Below are positions 1 through 10,783 of a DNA stretch of 64,000 bases, piece after piece (positions within the stretch are counted from its first letter, which is position 1; each line of letters opens with the position of its first letter). The stretch is from Austropuccinia psidii (Eukaryota > Basidiomycota > Pucciniomycetes > Pucciniales > Sphaerophragmiaceae), in the NCBI GenBank assembly GCA_023105745.1, contig JALGQZ010000006.1:35729686-35793685 (forward strand), written 5' to 3'. The notes under the pieces were generated by a model that worked only from the letters and a program-made list of their open reading frames with translations, did not search any database and was not told the origin of the DNA. A program made the translations under genes and the position numbers.

Positions 1-504
1 AACGCCAACCGCCACACCGCCACAACACTATTGAAATACTCCGAAATAGCCGCATTAGTCAACCGTGCAGATCACTGCACTTCAAACTACAACTCACCCG
101 AACAATCAACATAAAAAGACCGCATCCAACAATCAAAATTGATCATCGACTCCTCGCTACTCATCTATCTCATCGTCTCTCCTTTTCTTTTTCTTCTCTT
201 CGTATCATTCTCTAAATCATTTCTTTTTCTTCTTACTCTCATTTATCATATCTTAAATTCGATCATCTTAAAACTGATTCAGGTATTTTTATTACTCACC
301 AATTAAAACAACTTGTATTTGAACTGACTTCTCTAAAACTCATTATCAAAAGACTGTTTCCAGTATTCATCGCCGTTGTATCTTAGCTATATTATTTGAT
401 TATTTGTCTTCTACCGTTTAGGTATGATTACTATTGTCTATTCCAATCACGTTAAAGTATAAAATAGTAATCTAATATACATCGTTTAGTTTCGCATTTT
501 AACA
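1..504 (+). repeat. 5' LTR of copia-1 (partial)
   Basis: This matches 4522-5025 base for base. It ends TTTTAACA at 497-504, the inverse of the TGTTAAAA that opens the 3' LTR at 4455, giving an 8-bp terminal inverted repeat. It should carry the promoter and transcript start of the element. Confidence 0.95.
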
Positions 505-525
505 GATTTACAGTCTCGAGCTCTG
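505..525 (+). promoter_or_regulatory. Primer binding site of copia-1, matching the 5' half of tRNA-Tyr
   Basis: The bases directly after the LTR, beginning GATTTACAGTCTCGAGCTCT, read on the other strand as the D-stem end, anticodon stem and CTGTAAA anticodon loop of a tRNA-Tyr (anticodon GTA). This fits priming by a half-tRNA cut in the anticodon arm, as known for Drosophila copia with initiator tRNA-Met. Element F has the same core (GATTTACAGTCTC) directly next to its own LTR, which makes chance unlikely. The match to tRNA-Tyr is from memory of conserved tRNA-Tyr sequence. Confidence 0.7.
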
Positions 526-558
526 CAAACGAAACAACGGTGGACTTCAATTTCAATC

Positions 559-3500
559 ATGACAGAAAGCAACACAGAAATCTCCTCCATACCAATTTTG
601 GATGGCTCCAACTTTGGAGAATGGAGCGCAAGAATAATCATTCTTCTTCGATCCAAAGATCTCCTTCAAGTTTGCGAAGGTTTAGTTGCTTCTGATGCTT
701 CTACAGCAGCAATGAATAAATGGAATAAAAATAGCTTTGATGCAGTAAGCATCATAACATCCCGAGTCAGTAACAGAGTTTTTATCGAAGTAGTCAAACA
801 AAACTCGACAAATGCTCACTTACTCTGGACCAAGTTACAAGAAAAATATGCATCAAGAAAAGCTATTAATCGGGGAAGAGTATGGATGCAATGGTTGAAA
901 TCGTCCTACAATGGAAATCTTCAAGAGTACATTGACAACAACAGGAAACTAATGATGGCCATGGAAACCGTCAATATTGTGGTTCCATCAGAATTGTTAT
1001 CCTTTACGCTCCTTGGGAAGTTGTCGGGTGACTCCAAAATTCATCAATACGTTGAAACCTTGTCGCTTAATGAAGAATTGATTGAGTTACCGGACTTGAT
1101 CCTATCGAAACTTCAAGATTTCCATAATAACTCAACCATGCAAGAAACAATCACTGACACTCCTGCCTCTGCCCTCTTGTCTGAATCAACTCATCCGTAC
1201 AAAATTCTGTACTATTGCACTAATGGGAAACATAACCCAATGTGCACCTCACACACAAAGCAAGAATGTTTCGTTGAAAACCCTCATTTAAGACCTCCTC
1301 GTCGAAACAACAAACGACGAGCTCAAAATAATCAGAACGTATCAGCTCACTTATCAACAGCTCAAGCTCTCGTTACTGGGAACAATGCCGCCTCAGCCTC
1401 TTCAGATTTGATAGTTGATTGTGGAGCAACACACCACATGTTCAACACCAAAGAATCTTTTTCCTCGCTAGTCGCTACTCCTTCTCTCAAAGTCTGCACC
1501 GGGGATGCAGCCAGCTCACTTTTGACAAAAGGCATCGGAACGGTAACCATCACTTGTGACGATAAAGTTCTCTCCCTGAAAAATTGCCTCTATGTTCCAA
1601 ATCTCAACTGCAACCTTATAAGTCTGTTGGGACTAGGTTATGAAAAGGTATCTATTACTCGAAACAAGGACACCTTCATTTTGAGCTCTGGAGAAGAAAC
1701 GATACTCAAAGGAAGAATCATGAACAACTTGATGAAAATCGATTACTCAACACCAAAAACCCTGATTACCCAAAATTCGAATCTTTGGCATCTTCGTCTA
1801 GGACATCCTGGTAATCAAGCCATAAAATCCATGGGTCTTCCACACATCACTACCAAATGCCTCACATGTGACAAGAACAAGACACACCTTCTACCGTTCA
1901 AAGATCAATTCGAGCAAGTGAGTTTGCCCTTAGATTGTATCCACATTGATCTAGTCGGTCCCATCTCTCCTCCCTCTATCTCCGGATTCAGATACTTTCT
2001 CACTATAGTTGACCAAGCAACTTCATTCAAAACTGTTCGATTGCTAAAGCAAAAATCTGATGCTTTTCAGCAGTTTGTCCTAGTAAAAAAGGGCATGGAA
2101 AACTTCCATGATCGGTCTATCAAGAAACTTGTATCAGATCGAGGAGGTGAATTCCTAAATCATCAATTTCAAAAATTATCCGAAGAGTGTGGCTTTGAAC
2201 ATCTGAAATCACCAGCCGAAACTCCTCAGCATAATGGCTTCGCTGAAAGAGCCAATCGAACAATCTTGGAAAAGGCTCGCTACCTCCTTAATGGCTCGAA
2301 TCTCACAAACTCTTACTGGGCTGAAGCTGTGAACACTGCGACTCTGCTAAGCAACCTGGTTCCTACTCCCTCAAGATTTAACCGCAGCCCTTACAATCTC
2401 TGGAGAGGATCTCCTCCTCGAATCAAAAAATTGCGAGTTTTTGGATGTAGAGCCATAATAGCTATACCAAAGAATCATCGAGAATGGAAACTTGATCCTT
2501 CAGGCGCTGAAGGAGTACTGCTTGGCTACACCAGTGACAACACCGCCTATCGGGTTCTTCGACTTAGCGATAAAAAGGTGGTCATTTCGAGGCATGTTGT
2601 CTTTGACGAATCAACATTCCCTTCCCTTGAAAATCTCTCCACTAATTGCAACCCTGCCTTGATAATTCCCGAGCACCAACAAGCAGTAGCTGAGGAGGTA
2701 GATGAAGTCCTCCCAGCTGACATGGGCTTGGTAGATGAATTCCTTCCCATCGAACCAGACTCGGATGATTCCTCAAGAATGGTAGATGAAGTCCAGGAAT
2801 CAAACGAGGCTGGTGCTGCTGAACATTCTCAAGCTCATCCCATTTCCTCGTCAAGAATAAAGGTCATTGGTCCTCGACATCCGACAATTATTTCTTCAGA
2901 CGTTAACAGCTTTAATATTCTTCCTTACAATAGAAGACCAAGAGCTTTGTTGTCTGCTCACGATGATGCTCCTAGAACATTCAAGCAAGCAATCAGCTCG
3001 TTGAACAAAGTCTCTTGGAATAAGGCAATTGAAAAGGAACTGGCATCGATGAATCAACTTCAAGTGTGGGACGTGGTTGACTTGAAACCAGAGTATAAGC
3101 TGGTTGGGACCACCTGGGTTTTCAGGACGAAGCGAGACCATCTCAACAAAGTCATCGAACACAAAGCTCGGTTATGTGCACAAGGGTTTACACAGACTCC
3201 CGGTTTGGACTTTGCAAAAACCTATGCTCCTACTGGAAGAATGAATTCTCTGCGGACTCTCATTGCCTTTGCTGCATCGAAAAACCTCTCCTTTCATCAA
3301 ATCGACATCAAAAGTGCATTTCTTAATGCTCCTCTTGCTGAAACGGTCTACTTATCGATTCCACAGGGACTAGATCTTGACAGAAGAAAAGAGTGTCTTC
3401 GCCTCAATAAAGCAATCTACGGCCTAAAACAGGCTCCCTTAGCGTGGTATCAAAGACTGAAGGATTGGCTCGTCAAAGTGGGTTTTGTGGCATGTCTTTT

Positions 3501-4500
3501 GGATCCCTGCGTGTTTCACAGACAAGGATCGACACCACTTTGGCTATATGTCCATGTCGACGACATTGCAATATTCGGTAGCGACGTCAGATTGTTCAAG
3601 AAGGAAATCGGGGAAGAATTTGATATCAAAGACCAACACTTTACCGAATCGCTTCTGGATCTGTACGGAATGAGCATGTGCAAGCCTGTTCTCACTCCCT
3701 TGCCTCCAAATACTCACATGGGGCCGGCTTCCGATGATGACATTCGAAAGTTCGAATTACTGAACATAAATTACAGAAGCGCAATCGGAAGCATTAACTA
3801 TCTCAGTACCGCCACTCGACCAGACTTATCCCATGCGGTTAGCTCTCTCTCACAATTTCTGGAAAAACCAGGCATTCAGCACTGGAATGGGTTTCTTCAC
3901 GTTCTCAAGTATCTGAAAGGCACTCAAGAAATGGGACTCGTTTACTCTCGTGGATCCAACAAAGGCATAAGGGCTTATAGCGATGCAGATTGGGGCAATT
4001 GTCAAGAAACTCGAAGATCGGTAACTGGTTACCTGGTGACCTTTGAAGGTAGCTTGGTCATTTGGAAGACTAGAAAACAACCAACAGTCTCAATCTCGAC
4101 GGCTGAAGCCGAATACAAGGCAATATGTGACCTCACGTCCGAACTAGCGTGGTTCCGTCAGTGGTGTAATGAGTGTTCATTATGCAAAGTTTGTGATCCT
4201 ATTCCCGTGCATGAGGACAATCAAAGCTGCATCAACACCATAGAGGGGAACTCAAATTTGAATCACAAACGAATGAAGCACATTGACATTCAACTTCACT
4301 TCATCAAGGAATTTGCAGAAAAATCCGTAATTAAACTCATTTACACACCAACTGTTTCAATGTTGGCTGACTTTCTGACCAAATCAGTAAATCACACAAT
4401 TCTTTCTCGCTCTCTCAGCTCTTTAGGCGTTTTGCGTCTAGGAGTGAAGGGGGGTGTTAAAAATTCCGATCAGAACCAGTCCGATAATCAACCTAACTGA
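559..4500 (+). CDS. Ty1/copia Gag-Pol polyprotein, 1313 aa, with an internal RT deletion
   Basis: One uninterrupted frame starts 54 bp after the LTR. Residues 1-210 are a UBN2-like Gag with the motif ISSIPILDG; a cysteine/histidine cluster lies at 220-239. The protease motif DCGATHH has its aspartate at 287. The integrase zinc region begins HLRLGH at 411, and the catalytic triad is D464, D527, E563, with exactly 35 residues between the last two. RT begins near 837 and its YVHVDD motif has aspartates at 1001-1002. RNase H shows SDADWG (D1142, D1144) and AEAEY near 1183. The last 15 codons run into the 3' LTR. Oddity: at residue 1025 the frame jumps from FDIKD straight to QHFTESLLDLYG, so the conserved segment around L-L-G-V-K-I, still present in element F, is missing in frame. 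The product may therefore be unable to copy itself without help. Confidence 0.95.
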   Translation: MTESNTEISSIPILDGSNFGEWSARIIILLRSKDLLQVCEGLVASDASTAAMNKWNKNSFDAVSIITSRVSNRVFIEVVKQNSTNAHLLWTKLQEKYASRKAINRGRVWMQWLKSSYNGNLQEYIDNNRKLMMAMETVNIVVPSELLSFTLLGKLSGDSKIHQYVETLSLNEELIELPDLILSKLQDFHNNSTMQETITDTPASALLSESTHPYKILYYCTNGKHNPMCTSHTKQECFVENPHLRPPRRNNKRRAQNNQNVSAHLSTAQALVTGNNAASASSDLIVDCGATHHMFNTKESFSSLVATPSLKVCTGDAASSLLTKGIGTVTITCDDKVLSLKNCLYVPNLNCNLISLLGLGYEKVSITRNKDTFILSSGEETILKGRIMNNLMKIDYSTPKTLITQNSNLWHLRLGHPGNQAIKSMGLPHITTKCLTCDKNKTHLLPFKDQFEQVSLPLDCIHIDLVGPISPPSISGFRYFLTIVDQATSFKTVRLLKQKSDAFQQFVLVKKGMENFHDRSIKKLVSDRGGEFLNHQFQKLSEECGFEHLKSPAETPQHNGFAERANRTILEKARYLLNGSNLTNSYWAEAVNTATLLSNLVPTPSRFNRSPYNLWRGSPPRIKKLRVFGCRAIIAIPKNHREWKLDPSGAEGVLLGYTSDNTAYRVLRLSDKKVVISRHVVFDESTFPSLENLSTNCNPALIIPEHQQAVAEEVDEVLPADMGLVDEFLPIEPDSDDSSRMVDEVQESNEAGAAEHSQAHPISSSRIKVIGPRHPTIISSDVNSFNILPYNRRPRALLSAHDDAPRTFKQAISSLNKVSWNKAIEKELASMNQLQVWDVVDLKPEYKLVGTTWVFRTKRDHLNKVIEHKARLCAQGFTQTPGLDFAKTYAPTGRMNSLRTLIAFAASKNLSFHQIDIKSAFLNAPLAETVYLSIPQGLDLDRRKECLRLNKAIYGLKQAPLAWYQRLKDWLVKVGFVACLLDPCVFHRQGSTPLWLYVHVDDIAIFGSDVRLFKKEIGEEFDIKDQHFTESLLDLYGMSMCKPVLTPLPPNTHMGPASDDDIRKFELLNINYRSAIGSINYLSTATRPDLSHAVSSLSQFLEKPGIQHWNGFLHVLKYLKGTQEMGLVYSRGSNKGIRAYSDADWGNCQETRRSVTGYLVTFEGSLVIWKTRKQPTVSISTAEAEYKAICDLTSELAWFRQWCNECSLCKVCDPIPVHEDNQSCINTIEGNSNLNHKRMKHIDIQLHFIKEFAEKSVIKLIYTPTVSMLADFLTKSVNHTILSRSLSSLGVLRLGVKGGVKNSDQNQSDNQPN
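4447..4454 (+). other. Polypurine tract of copia-1
   Basis: AAGGGGGG lies directly before the TGTTAAAA start of the 3' LTR. Element F has the same G-run directly before its 3' LTR. Confidence 0.85.
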
Positions 4501-5025
4501 TCGACAATCTAGGCACTCCAAAACGCCAACCGCCACACCGCCACAACACTATTGAAATACTCCGAAATAGCCGCATTAGTCAACCGTGCAGATCACTGCA
4601 CTTCAAACTACAACTCACCCGAACAATCAACATAAAAAGACCGCATCCAACAATCAAAATTGATCATCGACTCCTCGCTACTCATCTATCTCATCGTCTC
4701 TCCTTTTCTTTTTCTTCTCTTCGTATCATTCTCTAAATCATTTCTTTTTCTTCTTACTCTCATTTATCATATCTTAAATTCGATCATCTTAAAACTGATT
4801 CAGGTATTTTTATTACTCACCAATTAAAACAACTTGTATTTGAACTGACTTCTCTAAAACTCATTATCAAAAGACTGTTTCCAGTATTCATCGCCGTTGT
4901 ATCTTAGCTATATTATTTGATTATTTGTCTTCTACCGTTTAGGTATGATTACTATTGTCTATTCCAATCACGTTAAAGTATAAAATAGTAATCTAATATA
5001 CATCGTTTAGTTTCGCATTTTAACA
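4455..5025 (+). repeat. 3' LTR of copia-1, 571 bp
   Basis: It runs from TGTTAAAA to TTTTAACA, a perfect 8-bp inverted end pair with the canonical TG...CA. It is identical to the visible part of the 5' LTR. Confidence 0.95.
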
Positions 5026-7949
5026 CAAACCTCTTTTTTTTCATCGTCGATTCCATTTGAAAATAATTTTCTTTCTTTCTCGTTCAAAAATTCCTCTCTA
5101 GTTCTTTCTTCTGAAGAAGCAAACAAGTTGATGCCTGTTATGTCGGACTAAGAATAGTTAGTTCATTGTGATACATTCTTGTCCCTCATGGGGCCCAATG
5201 CAAAGGACTATTTCAGCGATATAGTCAAGCTTGAAATCCTGAGCAAAAACTGACTTATTTAGAAACTTCAATATCATACAAGTTAAATTCATTGATCAAG
5301 GATTTGAAATTTCAGTTGGAATTACTATTGTTTTCAACACAAGAACAAAGATAAATTTTCCTTTTATTTGGATTGAAGTTGGATGGTAAAAGATAAAGCA
5401 ACGGCAAATTATTTGGGAAAGGCTATGCATCGTTTCGCACATTGAATCAAATAAAACATTGAAATTGGATGGTTCTATTTTACATTTCATTCAAAATAAA
5501 AAAATTCAACAACGATTGATAGTTTCTTCTGCGTTTACACTAGCGGGTTTTGTAAAGAATTAGCTACGATCATGTAAAATATCGTATCTTGACGTAGTTA
5601 AAAGGGTGGGAAGCCATACCCCTCACATTAGGTGAATCTTGGCTCGTTTGTTGACATCTGTGTCACAAAGTATGGGTTAATTTCCCCAGAAAGATGACCA
5701 ACAGGACGGAGCCACTAGAATAAACAGCTAGTGGTTATTTTTTTCAAAGTCTTTTGCTCTGATAGTCATCGTATCCAAATGACTGGAGCCAGTAAACTGT
5801 ATCCCATATCAGGCATATATAACATTACGATTCTTTGACTCAGATTTGCAAGAGATTCTTTTCTATTGGCCTTCGTTTCTCTTTTAACCTGCTTCGGCTT
5901 TCCTAGTGCGCCTCTTGGTGAATGAAGCCAGGTCATAAAAACATATATTCAAAAAAGTTTTTTTTTTGATATATCAAGCATCCATAGGGTTTACCTATGA
6001 GGCATTCATGTTATGTACTTTGATCATCAAGCGCGATCCAGGTATATGACATGCGTAGACATTCAGATTGAAACCAAAACAGTAGCTTTCGAATCAAAAA
6101 CGTATTCAACGGTTGTTTTTTCAAATGGAATAAATTTAAACTGAAGGCAAACTTGTGAGTCGTTCACTTGATATACCAAAATCGACTGGGAAATCTAGAA
6201 GAACTAATGATCTGAATATCTTGTTTTTCATAGTTTTTAATTGAAGACAAACGAATGGCGGTAAAGCAAGAGATATGTGCTCTGCTCTGGTGCTTGAACG
6301 AGAAATCACAATGTATTGGTGGGTGCCAGAATCATGATCGCTAACAGATTCCGTTTCGGAATGAACTGACAATGGAAAATATATCAATCGGAATAGTCCC
6401 TTGTGCACAGATTCCTGAATGGAAACAATATTCGATGAGACTTGAGAAGAGCGCCACAAGGATTGAAAGATAAAATTTAATTCGAGTTAGTAGGTGAGCG
6501 CGAAGTTTACGCCTCAATTTTTGAACCCTATTAGCCTGTTTGGAAGGAGCAAAAGCAGAATTCTAACAATTCTCTTTCAAATACGATGCAGACTTCATCA
6601 ACAGAAGGATAGCCAACGACGTTCTGGTAGTTAAAATGAGAGCCTTTAATTTGTAATGGATGGATTCGTCGTAAAATCTTGAATCAAAAGCTTCATTGAA
6701 GAATAAAATCAAGTCTTCACAGTTTATCAAATACACAATTGTTACTGGAAAAAGCGCCTTTCCAAGCAAGACAAGCACTTTTTGAGACAACTAAGACATT
6801 TTTGGAAATCTAAGCTTGACTGAGACCTGGTCTTCCATAGGAGGGAATATGTGGAACCATCGTTTCATCGGTCGCTCAATCCAATTATAATAGAATTGTA
6901 CAGTTTGTGAGAAAGCTGTCATCATACCAGCTCAACATGATACAAGGATGGTATTGGAAGCATGTTTCCTTCAGATCTTGATGACATAAACATCATTCGA
7001 GTCAAAAAAGGAAGTGATTGTCTTGTTGAACCTATTATACTGATTATTATTTATATCATGATGGGAATCGCAACCCACAATGACAATCTATATGAGCATC
7101 TTCTTGTGCTTTTCATCACCGAATACTGAAAATCGCATGCTGGATGGCTATGGAGTGAAGCTGATAACAACCTGTAATGTTTCTTAAGCCGTTGAATAAA
7201 AATCAAAATGTGTGCTTAAATTGACATTCTGGCACTTCGAGTGTATGAAAAGAGGCATCATTAATGAGAACGAATCCATAATGAGCTCATATCTGCTAAG
7301 GTAGAAAATTGACATGAAAATTGAATAGTTATGTTACGACACAAGCCATCCTTTCGATAATTGAATGGGAGTAGAAATATGAAATTTAATGAAATTGATG
7401 GGAAAAATTGAACTTCCCTGCTGATATTGGAAATAATTAGCACATTCCAAAAAAAGGTTTTCAATTCAAAACAAAAGGGAAAATAGCATTTTGGAAACCT
7501 GAGTAGGACATGTTGAAAATGTGAAGTTTGCTTTCCAGAAGGATAGAAAAGTACCACACAAATGTTTCAATAATAAGTAAATTTGCTTAATTTAACCATG
7601 CCATTTTTATCAGTCCAAGCTATCACAATATATAAGTATATATTGGTTTGGAAACAGGAGAGCTTCCACCGTTTGCCTTAAGAGAAGGGGATGAAAAAGC
7701 ATTAAGCTGATTACTTCAGCATTTCACAATGGTACTGAATGAAATACATATGCAAAATATCAATAAAAATATGTTCATTAAAAAAATTGCTCAATCAAAG
7801 TGCTTCATCAGTCATTTCCACTTTTAATTTAATAATCAAATTTAATTTGGGAAAAGTTTGAGTAGCAATATGAATTATTTCCATTTGTGATATCAGGCTA
7901 ATTTACTTCAAAGAAGCAATTGACCTCTCTTCTGCATAGGCCTGTCAAG
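5026..7949. other. Stretch without a supported gene
   Basis: There is no recognisable transposon domain and no repeat shared with the rest of the window. Both strands hold only short open frames. A 55-codon frame at 6962-7130 (+) and a 107-codon frame at 6136-6459 (-) have no recognisable motif and no convincing splice partners. It may be host intergenic DNA or a decayed host gene; I cannot tell. Confidence 0.5.
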
Positions 7950-10783
7950 AGGTTAGAGAGCCATCATATTTCTTTAGAGCATCTATTCATTGAAATGAAT
8001 TCCACTTTGGTTGTTGATTGTGTTACAACTGATTGTTTCTTGGTTGTCCAGGAAATAGGATTTCCTAGAAACATAATCACATAACCTGAATGTGATTTTT
8101 TTGTTACTAATGAGGTCGCATAGTCTGCCTCGGCCCATCCAATAAGTTCACTCTCTAGATGCTTGTGTTGAGTGAAGTGCAGTCCTAGTCCTCTGGTTCC
8201 AACTAAATATCTGAGGAGATGTTTCACTAGTGTCCAATGTGCTGTAGTGGGTTGACTGGTAAACTGGAATAGGAGGTTACTTGTGAACATGATATTGGGT
8301 CCGGTGTGAAGGGAAAAGTAATTAAGCATTCCAATTGCCATCTGCATGGTAAGATTAGAGAATGGAATGGATGTTTGAGCAACAATACTGTGAATGTTTG
8401 CTGGAGCTGGAGTTTTGATAGGATTTGATGAGGACATATTGAACTCGTCCAGGATCTTGGTACAGAAATGTTGTTGGTGTAAGATTCATGGTCCATTTGA
8501 CTGCCAATTCAAGGTACAACCTAGGTGTTGATTTGGCCGTTTCTTGGTCTTTATGGAGTATGATTTGTTCAGATGAGTCAGGAACTCTTCAATCATGTTA
8601 TTTTATTCACCCACTATAAAGCCATCATCTACATGTATATTTAAGAACATGGATCTGGTTGAGTTAAGGAACAGGCATTCATTGGTATCTGCTGAAATCA
8701 GCCCCAGAGCTTCAAGGGGTGAGACTAGATGGGCCTGTTTGGTCCTATATAGCAACTTTTTCAGTTTCCAGACCCAGTTCTCCCTCCCTGGAACTTTTTA
8801 ATTGGCCACTTCAGAAACATAATTTGGTGCATCCATTTTGCCATAAAGGAAGGTGGTTTCCACATTGAATTCATAAGCTGAATATCTTCTGTTGACCATT
8901 ATAGACAGAAGTATTTTAAACAATTCAGATTGTACCACTGAAGTGTAGCTGTTGTAGTAACTGACCATGTGTTCTTGGTGATTACCAAAACAAACCCATC
9001 TTGCTTTATATTTGAGTATCTCACAAAATTCATTCTTCTTTCTGACTAGCCACCACATGCCCCCTATTACCTAGTCTGAGTCTGGAGGAGGAACCAGGGT
9101 ACCAGTGTTTTAGGAGGTTAGTAACTCAAACTCTTTCTCCATTGATTCCTTCCAGTTTTGGCTTTCATTGGGATATTGAAATACCTGTTTTACAGATACT
9201 TCCTTGTTGAAGTACAGGTCCCCATCGTCAATTGGAGTGGATGTTATAGCCCTGGGTGCATCCTTTTGTCATCTAGATTTGGTCACTATGTTGTCCCTAC
9301 TGATACTACTGTTCATATCCTTAGGGGCATTGCAATAATGTGGTACATAGGTGTACCCCTTTTTCTGGGGGAGCGGGATATGGGATGGTAAGCCAAGAAT
9401 AGGATTGTCATGTTCAATGTTGGTGGCTGTTATTGGTTCCCTCAATGGACCAGGAGTTGGAGGACTCAGTTCACCAGGAATGGTTGGAGTGAGAGGTGGT
9501 ATGAGATTTCTACTGGGCCATGTGGGAATAGTTACAACTTGAGAGGAGAGGACTGATGATGGACTATTCACAGTTGTATAGGGAATTCCTTCAATAGGTT
9601 TCTTGAGAGACCCTGATGTAGAGTAATCAAATTTAATAGAGGTGGCAGTATAATCCCTACTCACTATAACCTTACTGGTTTGTGGCTCTAGGAATCAACC
9701 AGCATCTGAATAGTATTCTGGCCCTAGGTATAGAAAAGGTTTGGAAGGTGGGAGTAATTTTGAGTCTGACTGTCTACACACAGAAACATTTAGGCCAAAT
9801 GGTATTAGTGAATTTACACTGAGAACAGGTTCAATTGTGGATTTGAGATCCAAGAGAGTACTGACTGGAGACTTCCTGTTTAGGCTGAAAGATGGAAGTA
9901 TATTTATTAATTTAGATGGGAAATTTACCTCCTCATCCCAAAATCTGATGGGGACATTGGATTGCACAAGCAGGAACTAACATTTTGTGAGTAAGGTTTG
10001 GTTGAACCATTCAGCAATACCATTGGTCTGAGGACTCTTGGCTGGGCCTACTTCAAACACCATGCCCAGGGCTTCAGCTTCAGATTGGAATTTATCTGAA
10101 TAGAATACACCCCCACAATAAGTGTGGAGATAAGTGGGACATATTTGAATTTTGTTCTGCATCTCATGGATTTAGGACATGAGTTTTGATTTGGCTTGCG
10201 ACTTTAGGGTGAGTAAGTAAATTCTATTTAACCAAGAGAAAAAGTCTATGATGACTAAGACATCTTATATGGAGTTCTTGGATAAAGGATGGATTTCCAA
10301 GCTGTTTAAATAGAGCTTTTGAAAGGGTAACTTTTCAAAAAGCAATGGATGATTGTGGGGTGAGGCTTTGATATTGCAGGATTTGCATATCGAACAGTTG
10401 TTAGTCAAGTTGAGAAGAACAGATTGTTTGAGGCCATTGTGTTGGAGAAACTCTTTCAAGTATTCATTTGATAGGTGAATTAGTATTACATTCCAGTCCC
10501 TTTTGACAGAAGTAGGATGTTCTTCATGGATAAAGTTTGAAGAATGATAGTATTGAGACACATACAGGTTGCCATTCCTACAAAAATGTTTTACAATTTG
10601 GTTACCTGACTTTAAAATGATAGTCTGGTTTTTCTGATGGGATCTGAGACCATGGTCCTACATTTGAGAAGCAGAAATCAGGTTTGATTGACATTGAGGT
10701 GCATAAGAAACTGGATATAAAATGTATCCACCCAGATTTAGTTTACCCAACAAGGTTATCTCAATGACTCCATAGAAAGTCCT
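7950..10783 (-). pseudogene. Decayed Ty1/copia pol relic, a different family from copia-1
   Basis: Read right to left, pieces of a copia polyprotein appear in order. 10658-10783 is the end of the protease region (motif QSNLISASQM). 10265-10561 is the integrase zinc region (CSICKSC). 9977-10162 is the integrase core end (KSPQTNGIAEWFNQ). 9269-9967 is the linker. 8798-9058 is the RT start (KARWVCFGNHQEH). HVDD lies at about 8624-8635 in place of YVDD. 7964-8437 is RT thumb and RNase H (KKSHSGYVIMF and TTKKQSVVTQST). Stops and frameshifts break every piece. Gag and both LTRs are missing. The right end is cut exactly where the LTR of element A begins, so A or a later recombination removed the rest. 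Confidence 0.88.

Larger units (their letters stand above)
1..5025 (+). mobile_element. Ty1/copia LTR retrotransposon copia-1 (5' end cut by the window edge)
   Basis: The order is 5' LTR, primer site, one long Gag-Pol frame, polypurine tract, 3' LTR. The first 504 bases recur at 4522-5025 with no difference that I can find, so the first 67 bp of the 5' LTR lie outside the window. The domain order protease, integrase, reverse transcriptase, RNase H is diagnostic of Ty1/copia. LTR identity implies a very recent insertion. The left flank is missing, so the target duplication cannot be checked; the right flank begins CAAAC. The element looks young, but its RT carries an internal deletion (see the CDS). 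Confidence 0.95.

Noticed and set aside
6136..6459. 107-codon open frame on the minus strand in the region between the copia elements
   Set aside because: It has no recognisable motif, no signal peptide and no splice partners that extend it, and the composition looks like chance.
6962..7130. 55-codon frame (MFPSDLDDIN...) on the plus strand
   Set aside because: It is too short and has no family resemblance or supporting context; I could not join it to neighbouring exons in phase.
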